The notes below the pieces were generated by a model that made no database searches, was not told the DNA's origin, and worked only from the letters and a program-made list of their open reading frames with translations. Source: a bacterium (GTDB lineage: Bacteria > Zhuqueibacterota > QNDG01 > JAGLOF01). From it: a stretch of 64,000 nucleotides of DNA. Positions 18,018 to 25,855 of the stretch are shown in pieces (position 1 is the first letter of the stretch; the number at the start of each line of letters is the position of its first letter). Where the stretch lies: NCBI GenBank assembly GCA_016934955.1, contig JAFGRY010000008.1:62001-126000 (forward strand), written 5' to 3'. Position numbers and translations under genes: made by a program.

Positions 18018-19517
18018 CTAGGATACCGTTCGCAGCCGTTTCTTCGCGGTCAGCATGATGTAGAGACCGCCTGTTCCGATGACGAACATGATTCCCGACT
18101 GGATCGCGGTTTTGACCGGGAGCATTCCCTGGCTGGACGTGACCAGGTAGAGGATGGCGAAAGCGGCGACGACGATCAGTCCGTACACGAACACCATGAC
18201 CCGGTGGGCCCGGGCGCGGGTGGTTTCATTGTCCTCGCCGAACAGTTTGTTGTATATCCCGAGACCTCCCATGGTGGCGATACCGAGAATGGCGAAGACG
18301 AGCCAGAACATGCGCACGGTGCCCTCATTGCCGGCCTGATCCCGCAGCGGCACCATGATGGCGTTGTAGAGCTCTCCGCCGACGTTCGAGCCCACCAGCG
18401 ATCCGATGACGCCGTAAAGGAACGCGTACCCCATATAGGTCGCCTTGCTCTCCTGGGGGGCGACGGTACCGATATAACTGTAGTATTTGGGGTGCGTGGT
18501 CATTTCGCCGATGGAAAAGACGATGATGCCGGCAATGAACGGCCATACGCTCTGGGAAAGGGAAAGGCAGAGAAATCCCAGCGAGCCGATGAGAATGCCG
18601 CCCATCATGGTCGGGACCGCCTTGAGATTCTTGACGATCCTGCTGACCACGATCTGCAGCAGGACGATGGTGCCCCCGTTCATGACCGTTACGTGCTGGG
18701 GGCCGAGGTGAAAGGAGATGCCGATACTGGCAAAGGCGTTGTTCACCGGCGCGGGATCGATGAAATCACGCAGATACCAGAGCACGGTGCCGAAATTCTG
18801 GAAGTACAAAATCCAGAAACAGGAATAAACGAAAATGAGCAGCATGAAACGGGCGTCCGAAAGCACGAGGGCCGCATCGGAGAGCACCTGTTTGAGTTTC
18901 TTCGTACTTTCGGGTTTGGGCGGATCCCGGTAGAGAAAGATCGTGGGCAGCAGCATCAGCGCGCAGTAGAGGGAGCTGGCGATAAAGACATAGCGCCAGG
19001 AGAAACCCCGCAGGTGGCCGGCGATGAGCGGCGCGATGAGGGCCCCGATGTTGATCATCCAGTAGTAGACCCCGAATCCGAATCCCGATGTTTTTTCATC
19101 CGTGGTTCTTGCCACCGTACCGGTGATGATCGGTTTGAACAGCCCCGACCCGGTTGCCATGATCAGCAGTGAGGAGAAGATCACCCAGTAGCTGGTGACG
19201 TGTCCCGAAATAAAATACCCCGCGGAAAGCAGCGAGAAGGCCACGAGCAGCAGTCTGCGGTACCCGTACCTGTCGGCAAGCGCGCCGCCGAGTATGGGGA
19301 CGACATAGGTGACCGCATACACGACCCCCTGAAGCAGTCCGATTGAGTCCTCACCGAAGCCGAGGCCTCCGTTGGCCACCTTGTCACTGAGGTAGATCGC
19401 CAGAAGAGCGTTCAGCCCGTAATAGGCGCCGCGCTCGAAAAGCTCCATAATATTGGCGATCCAGAAAGTCCGGGGCAGTGATGAGAGTATTCCGCTTTTT
19501 TTTGGCTTGTCGTTCAT
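18018..19517 (-). CDS. POT/PTR2-family proton-dependent peptide transporter
   Basis: A 499-residue integral membrane protein of the major facilitator superfamily. The N-terminus has ANIMELFERGAYYGLNALLAIYL, a variant of the POT ExxERFxYY proton-coupling motif. It is followed by GVVYAVTYVVPILGGALADRYGYRR and the loop GSGLFKPIITGTVARTTDE. About 12-14 hydrophobic segments are visible. It is expected to import di- and tripeptides with protons. The gene is monocistronic and convergent with the lipoprotein gene. Confidence 0.85.
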   Translation of the reverse strand: MNDKPKKSGILSSLPRTFWIANIMELFERGAYYGLNALLAIYLSDKVANGGLGFGEDSIGLLQGVVYAVTYVVPILGGALADRYGYRRLLLVAFSLLSAGYFISGHVTSYWVIFSSLLIMATGSGLFKPIITGTVARTTDEKTSGFGFGVYYWMINIGALIAPLIAGHLRGFSWRYVFIASSLYCALMLLPTIFLYRDPPKPESTKKLKQVLSDAALVLSDARFMLLIFVYSCFWILYFQNFGTVLWYLRDFIDPAPVNNAFASIGISFHLGPQHVTVMNGGTIVLLQIVVSRIVKNLKAVPTMMGGILIGSLGFLCLSLSQSVWPFIAGIIVFSIGEMTTHPKYYSYIGTVAPQESKATYMGYAFLYGVIGSLVGSNVGGELYNAIMVPLRDQAGNEGTVRMFWLVFAILGIATMGGLGIYNKLFGEDNETTRARAHRVMVFVYGLIVVAAFAILYLVTSSQGMLPVKTAIQSGIMFVIGTGGLYIMLTAKKRLRTVS

Positions 19518-19656
19518 GCGTTTCTCTCCATATTATGATTCCGGTGTGAAATACACAGTCGGCGTTGTTTACTGATTGTTCAAGATACTACATCGTCGGG
19601 GAAATTGCCACCACAAATTTTTATTTTTATCCGGCGGCGGGTCCCTGATTTTTTTC

Positions 19657-19686
19657 TTGCATTATTGCCGGGGGGCGCTGTATCTT
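19657..19686 (+). promoter_or_regulatory. Putative promoter of the CsgG-like gene
   Basis: TTGCAT, an 18-nt spacer and TATCTT lie about 58 nt before the ATG at 19744. GGGGAGGG serves as the ribosome site. Confidence 0.45.
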
Positions 19687-19743
19687 AGACGGCTGTGCAG
19701 TTTGGACAATACGGGTAACGTTTGCCAGAGAAGGGGAGGGATA

Positions 19744-20793
19744 ATGAGCAAGAGAACAGGTGCTGCGGTTCTGCTGCTGGGCATGATTTGGATGTCCTGC
19801 GGGTCGACCGGCAGCGTGAACATCAGGGTTCAGAAAGCGGCCGCGGTGGACATGCCGGGCGTGCATACCATCGCCATCGTTGATTTCAAGGGCCCCGAGG
19901 GATCGGGCAGCCAGATCGCGACCATGGTGCAGTCGAAGCTGATGGAAACCGGCCATTTCAACATTATGGAGCGGGAAAAGATCAGCGCCCTGCTCTCGGA
20001 ACAGAATCTGGGCATGACGGGTATTGTCGATCCCTCGACGGCCGCCGAGATCGGCGCCATGCTGGGGGTGGACGCCATGATTTTCGGGGAGGTGACCGCC
20101 TACAAGATCGAGCCTGATAAGCAGGTCTCGAAAAAGGTGAAGGAAAAGCAGTTCACCGGCAAGTACAAGACGGTGACGAAGAAGGATAAGAACGGGAAGC
20201 AAAAGACCGTCAAGGAAAAAATCTACGAGGATGTCTGGGTGACGAAATCCTACTGGGTGCGTCAGGGAAACGTGGATGTCAATTTCCGGGTCGTGAATGT
20301 GAAGACCGGCGCCCTGCTGGCCGCTCACAGTGATTCTGAAAGTTATGACAGCCAGGAGGGGAAGTCTGAATACTCGCTGCTCAACAGCACCCAGTCCAAT
20401 CTGGAGCCCCCCGGAAAGATCCTTTCGGATCTCGCCGAGAAAGTGTGCCGCCGGTTCGTGTTCATGATCTCGCCGCACGTCGTCAGTGAGCAGCGGGTGA
20501 TTGAATCGGGCAAGGAAGGGATCGCGAGGGGGAAGAAGCTGGCCGAGGCCGGCCTGTGGCCGGAGGCCATGGAAGCGTGGCGCAAGTCCGCGAAAAATTT
20601 TCCCAAGGAACCGGCATCATTCTATAATCTGGGGCTCGCCTATGAAGTCCAGGGTGATCTCGACCAGGCGGAGGAGCTGTACAAGGAGGCACTGTCGCTC
20701 AAGAGCAAGGATCTGTACATGCAGGCACTGGCCCGCATCAGAAAGTCAAAGGCGGATCGCGCGCGTCTCGAGCAGCAGCTGGAGAACCGTTAG
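19744..20793 (+). CDS. CsgG-like lipoprotein with C-terminal TPRs
   Basis: A 349-residue lipoprotein with the acylated cysteine at about C19 (WMSCGS). Residues about 38-190 match the CsgG/HfaB/DUF799 pattern (TIAIVDFKGPEG, then MVQSKLMETGHFNIMEREKISALLSEQ, then AEIGAMLGVDAMIFGEV). A strongly lysine-rich insert at about 127-165 (VKEKQFTGKYKTVTKKDKNG) interrupts the domain. The C-terminal 80 residues form two TPR-like helix pairs (EPASFYNLGLAYEVQGDLDQAEELYKEAL). CsgG itself forms the curli secretion pore, but many relatives are periplasmic assembly factors. No curli genes are nearby. It is a single gene ended by a terminator. Confidence 0.8.
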   Translation: MSKRTGAAVLLLGMIWMSCGSTGSVNIRVQKAAAVDMPGVHTIAIVDFKGPEGSGSQIATMVQSKLMETGHFNIMEREKISALLSEQNLGMTGIVDPSTAAEIGAMLGVDAMIFGEVTAYKIEPDKQVSKKVKEKQFTGKYKTVTKKDKNGKQKTVKEKIYEDVWVTKSYWVRQGNVDVNFRVVNVKTGALLAAHSDSESYDSQEGKSEYSLLNSTQSNLEPPGKILSDLAEKVCRRFVFMISPHVVSEQRVIESGKEGIARGKKLAEAGLWPEAMEAWRKSAKNFPKEPASFYNLGLAYEVQGDLDQAEELYKEALSLKSKDLYMQALARIRKSKADRARLEQQLENR

Positions 20794-20824
20794 CAGCAGT
20801 GTTCATAGCGTGTCGGTCATCGAG

Positions 20825-20854
20825 CCCCCGGAACTGTTCCGGGGGTTTTTTTTT
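20825..20854 (+). terminator. Rho-independent terminator after the CsgG-like gene
   Basis: A 9-bp stem (CCCCCGGAA / TTCCGGGGG) with a 3-nt loop is followed by nine T residues. Confidence 0.9.
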
Positions 20855-20927
20855 ATCTTCCGGAGGCGCACCGCCTTCGGGTACAAAAAAAGGTGCGACA
20901 CCGGGCACCTCGGTGACAAGAAAATAC

Positions 20928-20968
20928 TTGACAATCCGTTTTGCGTGTATTAAATTATACGTGAACGT
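20928..20968 (+). promoter_or_regulatory. Promoter and inverted-repeat operator of the double-MerR operon
   Basis: TTGACA (20928-20933), a 17-nt spacer and TAAATT (20951-20956) form a promoter. Directly after it lies TACGT-GA-ACGTA (20957-20968). This repeat is nested in a wider GTGTA...TACAC inverted repeat starting at about 20945. The palindrome over the start region would suit binding by the MerR-type protein encoded 48 nt further on (inference). Confidence 0.55.
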
Positions 20969-21015
20969 ACACTTTTATTTTGATTATTAGTGTAAATATA
21001 CGAAAGGGATTGTTT

Positions 21016-21777
21016 ATGGGTGGTCATATTTATATCCGCGACGAGTTTCTCGAACGGATCGGTGTCGATTCGGGTACGCTGGAAACCTGGGAGCAGCTCA
21101 AGCTTGTCATCCCCTCGGGCTACACCGACGACAATATTCCCTGCTACAGCGAAGATTCGATTGAACGGGTGCTGCACATTCAAAAGCTGCAGGAACTGGG
21201 CTATGAGCCCGAGGAGATCAATAAAATCGTCCGCAAGGTCGGTCTGCCCGGGCGCGCGGACGGGAAAGACGAAGATAAAAAGGCCGGTCAGTATCTTACC
21301 GTCGGCAATCTGGCCGAGCAGGTCGGCGTCAGCCCGCGGACGATAAAGCACTGGGAAGACAAGGGCATTATCGAGGCCAATATGCGGAGCGCCGGCGGGT
21401 TCAGGCTCTACTCCGAAGTATACGTCTACCTCTGCAAATTGCTGCTCGACCTGCAGCTCTTCGGCTACAGTCTGGATGAAATAAAGACGGTTTCCGACTA
21501 TTTCAGGGAATTTCTCGATATTCAGAAGCAGCATCCCGTGATGAATCCCGATGTGACGATGGCCAGGCTGGACGCCTTTCTGGAGCAGATCGCCCAGCTG
21601 TCTGAGAAAATCAGCAAGTTCAAAGACGGTATTCAGCGGTGGGATGAGCTGTTGAAGAAACGGAAAAAAGAGATCGCCGGCATCAGAAATCAGATTGAAA
21701 AGAGAGAAAGAGAGAAGGAAAAAGAGAAGGAAAAAGCCAGGGAAAAGGCCAAAGCGAAGAAAAGGGGTGAGAAGTAA
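21016..21777 (+). CDS. MerR-family regulator with two MerR-type domains and a coiled coil
   Basis: A 253-residue DNA-binding protein. Residues about 5-70 resemble a divergent MerR helix-turn-helix (IRDEFLERIGVDSGTLETWEQ, then YSEDSIERVLHIQKLQELGY). Residues about 91-160 are a clear MerR domain (LTVGNLAEQVGVSPRTIKHWEDKGII, then GGFRLYSEVYVYLCKLLLD). A linker GRADGKDEDKKAG joins them. The C-terminus is a long coiled coil ending in a lysine/glutamate-rich tail. I chose the ATG after GAAAGGG. No effector-binding domain is visible. It leads the hydrolase and radical-SAM genes and probably regulates them. Confidence 0.8.
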   Translation: MGGHIYIRDEFLERIGVDSGTLETWEQLKLVIPSGYTDDNIPCYSEDSIERVLHIQKLQELGYEPEEINKIVRKVGLPGRADGKDEDKKAGQYLTVGNLAEQVGVSPRTIKHWEDKGIIEANMRSAGGFRLYSEVYVYLCKLLLDLQLFGYSLDEIKTVSDYFREFLDIQKQHPVMNPDVTMARLDAFLEQIAQLSEKISKFKDGIQRWDELLKKRKKEIAGIRNQIEKREREKEKEKEKAREKAKAKKRGEK

Positions 21778-21778
21778 T

Positions 21779-22933
21779 ATGAACGCATACGAGATGGTTG
21801 CCGCCGATTTTCAATCCCGCAACCTGGTCGAATGTGCCGACAGCGAGACGCTGCCCGGCAGGGACCGCTCTTCCCGGGCGCTGCTCTCCCACTATCTCAA
21901 TACGACCGCCGCCGGAACGCTGGCCCGCAATCTCCTGCGGGTGAGTGACAGCGAGATCGATGAAAATATCAGGTTTACCTATCCTGTGCTCCATCCCAAG
22001 GGAACGTCAAGGAGCGGCTCGGTCATCATCTTGTTTCACGGGCTGAACGAGAAGCGGTGGGACAAGTACCTGCCCTGGGCTCAGGCGCTTGCGGGAATGA
22101 CGGGCAAATCAGTGCTGCTGTTTCCCCTGGCGTTTCACATGAACAGAGCACCTGCGGAATGGGCCGATCCCCGGCTGATGCAGCGGATCGTCAGGGAGCG
22201 GAAAGAACTGTTCCCCGGTGTGCTGCACTCCAGCTTCGCCAATGCAGCGCTCAGTCACCGAATCCAGTTCGCGCCCGAACGGTTTCTCCGGTCGGGGGTG
22301 CAGTCCTATCTGGATGCGGTGCAGCTGGTGCGGGAAATACGCTCGGGAAGCCATCCGGAGGTGCGTGAAGACGCATCGGTCGATCTTTTCGGGTACTCCA
22401 TCGGCGCGTTTCTCGCTGAAATGCTGGTGATGGCGGATCCCGGGGGGCTGTTCACCCCTTCCCGGCTGGTGATGTTCTGCGGCGGATCGGTGCTGAACCG
22501 CGCGCAGCCCGTTTCCCGGGCGATTATCGACAGTGAGGCGGCCCATGCCATGCAGCGCTATCTGGAAGCCCTTCCGGCCGCGGAGGGACCCGGGAGCGGC
22601 CTCGGCATTATCGCCGCTGACTTCACCCCCAGGGAGCAGGCGATTTTTCTGTCGATGATCCATGCCGACAAATACCGGTCGGTCCGCCGGCGCTGCCTTT
22701 CGGCGCTCACCGGCAGAATCAAGGCCATCACCCTGGCCGGCGACCGGGTGTTTCCCCCGGATGCCGTCGCCGGGACACTGCGGGAGCACGGCATCGATAC
22801 AAAAGTATTTGACTTTCCGTTTCGCTATTCGCATGAGAACCCCTTTCCCGCGGCAGGCGGCCCGGTCCCCGGTCCGGTGCGGGAGAGTATGATGCAGGTG
22901 TGCGAAGAAACCGCCGCAATGTACCGTAATTGA
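21779..22933 (+). CDS. Alpha/beta hydrolase (DUF6051-like)
   Basis: A 384-residue predicted serine hydrolase. The oxyanion region is VIILFHGLNEKRWDKY (HG at 87-88). The nucleophile elbow is GYSIG at 205-209 (S207), a candidate acid lies in TLAGDRVFPPDAV, and a candidate histidine lies in RYSHENPFP. The substrate is unknown. The gene starts one base after the MerR stop, and the radical-SAM gene follows within 11 nt. I recall DUF6051 as the closest named family, but that assignment needs a profile search. Confidence 0.65.
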   Translation: MNAYEMVAADFQSRNLVECADSETLPGRDRSSRALLSHYLNTTAAGTLARNLLRVSDSEIDENIRFTYPVLHPKGTSRSGSVIILFHGLNEKRWDKYLPWAQALAGMTGKSVLLFPLAFHMNRAPAEWADPRLMQRIVRERKELFPGVLHSSFANAALSHRIQFAPERFLRSGVQSYLDAVQLVREIRSGSHPEVREDASVDLFGYSIGAFLAEMLVMADPGGLFTPSRLVMFCGGSVLNRAQPVSRAIIDSEAAHAMQRYLEALPAAEGPGSGLGIIAADFTPREQAIFLSMIHADKYRSVRRRCLSALTGRIKAITLAGDRVFPPDAVAGTLREHGIDTKVFDFPFRYSHENPFPAAGGPVPGPVRESMMQVCEETAAMYRN

Positions 22934-22943
22934 GGATGTGATC

Positions 22944-24377
22944 ATGAAAAAAATGGTATTTATCGAACCGAAGGCGCCCAATCTGCACATATTTTCCCGT
23001 TTCACGCTGCCCCGGCTGGGATGCTTCATTCTGGCGACGCTGATGCAGAAGCGGGGCTGGCAGGCGGATGTTATTGTAGAGGAGAACGAAGAGATCGATT
23101 TCAGCCGTATTCAGGATGCCGATCTGGTGGGCATATCCACCATCACCTCCACCGCTCCCCGGGCCTATGCCATCGCCGACATTCTCCGGAGCAAGGGGAT
23201 ACCGGTGATCATGGGCGGACCCCACGTCACCTTTCTGCCCGGGGAAGCTCTTGAGCATTGTGATTTCGTTGTCCGGGGTGAAGGGGAGCAGGCCCTTACG
23301 GCCTTCGTCGACCAATGGGAGGGGAAGCGCGCCTGGGAAGCGGTACCCAATCTTTCCTTCAGGAAGGACGGGAACCCCATACACACCCAATCCCTGCCTC
23401 TCATTCAGGATCTTGACGCGGTGGCGGTTCCCGATGCCGGTCTGCTTCAGAAATCCTCGAAATCGATTGCCGGAAAACGGGTGATCCCTGTCCAGACCTC
23501 CCGGGGATGCCCGTTCAACTGCACCTTTTGTTCGGTAACCGGCATGTTCGGGAAAAAATTCCGCTACCGTTCCAAAGAGAACATCCTGGCCGAACTGAGA
23601 CACTACGACTCATCGAAAAACGAGATATTTTTCTACGACGACAATTTCACGGCCAACCGGTCCCGGGCCAAGGCCCTGCTGCGGGCCATGATCCGGGAAG
23701 GGTTCCGGTTCACCTGGTCGACGCAGGTGCGGGCCGATATCGCCAAAGACAGGGAACTGGTGGAGCTGATGTACCGGGCCGGCTGCCGTATCGTCTACAT
23801 CGGATTCGAGTCGGTAAATCCCGAGAGTCTCGAGGCGATGCATAAATCCCAGACCGTCGCCGAGATGCGGGAAGCGGTGAAGGTGCTGCGAAAGCAGAAA
23901 ATCAATATTCACGGCATGTTCGTGTACGGATTCGATACGGATTCCTGGAAGACCGTGAAGGCGACCGTGCGGTTCGCGAAGCGGATGAGACTGATGTCGA
24001 CCCAGTTTCTCATTCTCACGCCGCTGCCCGGTTCCGGATTCTACCGGCAGCTGGAGCGGGAAGGCAGGATCGTGCTGAATGACTGGAACCTCTATGACGC
24101 GCACCACGCGGTCTTCAGGCCGTCCGGATTCACCATGGCGGAACTGCAGCGGGCCCAGATCTACAGTCACACCCGTTTTTATTCGTTCTGGGAATCGGTG
24201 AAAAAACTCATCCAGTGGCGCTGGGCCGACCTGATCATCGCGATCTACGCCCGGGGGCTCAACCGGGGCTGGATAAAGAAGAACAGGACGTTTCTCAAAG
24301 TGATCGATCTCATGACCCCGCGCAAGGGGGCGAGGATTTCTGTTGATTACCACGAGGAAGTTTTTGTAAATTACTAA
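22944..24377 (+). CDS. B12-binding-domain radical SAM protein
   Basis: A 477-residue enzyme with an N-terminal cobalamin-binding-like Rossmann domain (about 1-135, with DLVGISTITSTAPRAYAIADILR and MGGPHVTFLPGEAL). A radical-SAM core follows. The iron-sulfur motif is CPFNCTFC (C189, C193, C196), and the SAM-binding GGE-like position is EIFFYDDNF. The N-domain lacks an obvious DxHxxG cobalamin motif, as in BchE/HpnP-like relatives. Enzymes of this class carry out methyl transfers, ring closures or other modifications on unactivated carbons. I prefer the ATG 7 nt after TGAGGA to the upstream GTG. Its pairing with a hydrolase suggests a small-molecule or lipid modification. Confidence 0.8.
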   Translation: MKKMVFIEPKAPNLHIFSRFTLPRLGCFILATLMQKRGWQADVIVEENEEIDFSRIQDADLVGISTITSTAPRAYAIADILRSKGIPVIMGGPHVTFLPGEALEHCDFVVRGEGEQALTAFVDQWEGKRAWEAVPNLSFRKDGNPIHTQSLPLIQDLDAVAVPDAGLLQKSSKSIAGKRVIPVQTSRGCPFNCTFCSVTGMFGKKFRYRSKENILAELRHYDSSKNEIFFYDDNFTANRSRAKALLRAMIREGFRFTWSTQVRADIAKDRELVELMYRAGCRIVYIGFESVNPESLEAMHKSQTVAEMREAVKVLRKQKINIHGMFVYGFDTDSWKTVKATVRFAKRMRLMSTQFLILTPLPGSGFYRQLEREGRIVLNDWNLYDAHHAVFRPSGFTMAELQRAQIYSHTRFYSFWESVKKLIQWRWADLIIAIYARGLNRGWIKKNRTFLKVIDLMTPRKGARISVDYHEEVFVNY

Positions 24378-24409
24378 GACATCCCCTAATCAGCCAGACA
24401 GGAGATCCG

Positions 24410-25381
24410 ATGCTCCCACAACTGACCGATGTGCAGCAGGCGCATCAGCGGATCAGATCCTCTATTCACGAAACGCCGGTATTCACCAGCGCGACCCTTG
24501 ACGCCCGGACGGGCGGACAGGTGTTTTTCAAATGTGAAAATTTCCAGAAGATCGGCGCCTTCAAGATCCGGGGCGGCTGCAACACCGTGTTTTCGCTCGG
24601 GGAGGAGGAAGCGGCCAGGGGAGTCGTCACCCACTCCTCGGGCAACCACGCGGCGGCGGTGGCCCTGGCAGCGAAATTGCGGAACATCCCCGCCCGGATC
24701 GTCATGCCCGAAAATTCCACCGAGGTCAAGATCGCGGCGGTGCGGGGCTACGGCGGCGAGATCACCTTTTGCGCCTCTCATCCCGCGGCCCGGGAGGAAA
24801 CGGCCCTTCGCATCGTGGAAGAGACCGGGGCGGTGCTGATCCCCTCTTATAATGACCCGCGGGTGATCTGCGGCCAGGGCACGGCGGCCCTGGAGCTCAT
24901 GGAGCAGATCGGTGACCTCGACATCATCATGACTCCCCTGGGGGGAGGCGGCCTGCTTTCCGGGACGGCCATCGCGGCGAAGGGGCTGGATCCCGGCATC
25001 TGCGTCATCGGCGTTGAACCGGAACAGGTGGACGACGCCTACCAGTCCCTCAAGACCGGGATGATCGTCACCATCGACAAACCGGTCTCCATCGCCGAGG
25101 GGCTGCTCATGCCCCTGCGGGAGCATACGTTCCCCGTGATCCGGAAATTCGTCAGCGAGATCCTGCTCGTGTCAGAAGAAGAGATCGTGGAGGCGATGCG
25201 GTTCGTCTACGAACGCATGAAGATGATCATCGAACCCTCCTCGGCCGTGGTGCCGGCGGCCATCCTGTCCGGGAAAATCGATATCAAAGGGAAACGCGTG
25301 GGCGCGATCATCTCGGGCGGGAACGTGGATATGGGGGTGTTTTTCCAGTGGATGCATGATAAAGGAAACAGGATACCCTAG
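24410..25381 (+). CDS. Threonine dehydratase/serine racemase-like PLP enzyme
   Basis: A 323-residue fold-type II PLP enzyme. The Schiff-base lysine is K52 in IGAFKIRGG, the substrate loop is SSGNHAA (76-82) and the phosphate-binding loop is GGGGL (178-182). There is no C-terminal ACT-type regulatory domain, so it matches the short catabolic threonine ammonia-lyase or serine racemase group. It would convert threonine or serine to a 2-oxo acid and ammonia, or racemise serine. It lies 32 nt after the radical-SAM gene with its own GGAGAT site. Co-transcription is possible but not certain. Confidence 0.8.
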   Translation: MLPQLTDVQQAHQRIRSSIHETPVFTSATLDARTGGQVFFKCENFQKIGAFKIRGGCNTVFSLGEEEAARGVVTHSSGNHAAAVALAAKLRNIPARIVMPENSTEVKIAAVRGYGGEITFCASHPAAREETALRIVEETGAVLIPSYNDPRVICGQGTAALELMEQIGDLDIIMTPLGGGGLLSGTAIAAKGLDPGICVIGVEPEQVDDAYQSLKTGMIVTIDKPVSIAEGLLMPLREHTFPVIRKFVSEILLVSEEEIVEAMRFVYERMKMIIEPSSAVVPAAILSGKIDIKGKRVGAIISGGNVDMGVFFQWMHDKGNRIP

Positions 25382-25855
25382 GGGCGCACGGCTGTGCGCC
25401 TGGAGACTATGCGGGTTTCGGTATCGGTATCGCAAATCGGTATTCGAAGGTGAAAAGACAGAGCGAGAGAGCGAAAAAATGGTTCATGAGGTGATGGCGT
25501 AAATAAACAATAATCAATATCCAACATTCAATTACCAATATCCAATGACCGGGTGCCCGTGTCCCGGCCTGACCTTGTGACAAGTCTTTCTGTATGATCT
25601 GGTTAAACACTCCTCTTCCCGGCAGACAGTGACGATGGACTTGTCACAAGGTCAGGCCTCTTTTCGTTGGAAACGTGGGGTAGGGCGGATGGGCCGGCCA
25701 CCTGCCTCCGGTCTCCTGCCTCCGGCCTTCCGGGTAAGACGCACGGCCGTGTCCCTCTACCGTATCCTTTACCCTTGTTTTAAAAACAATTCTTCCCGAT
25801 TCTGCGTGTTTTTTAATTGCTTGTTACCTCTTTTTTCCCTATACTTAACTCTAAT
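25382..25855. other. 474-nt intergenic spacer with repeats, no gene seen
   Basis: The spacer holds an AT-rich degenerate tract with AATATCCAA twice (about 25517-25551). It also holds the long inverted repeat at 25566-25658, and a CCTGCCTCCGG/CTCCTGCCTCCGG tract (about 25700-25725). A T-rich leader precedes the next gene. Short open frames here read through these repeats and look spurious. No terminator with a T run was found after the dehydratase gene. Confidence 0.6.
25566..25658. repeat. Inverted-repeat element, copy 1
   Basis: Two perfect 21-nt arms (25566-25586 and 25638-25658) flank a 51-nt interior. The arm core is CCTTGTGACAAGTC and its complement. The interior has GGTTAAAC. Copy 3 at 39485-39577 has the same core and the same interior length. 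It may be a MITE or REP-like element, as no transposase is present. Confidence 0.8.

Noticed and set aside
17979-19172. Plus-strand open frame opposite the POT transporter
   Set aside because: It is rich in D, E, H and G and has no domain; the minus strand is a multi-spanning POT protein.
25407-25610. Short minus-strand open frame in the spacer after the dehydratase gene
   Set aside because: It reads through the AT-rich repeat tract and the inverted repeat, and has no ribosome site or domain.
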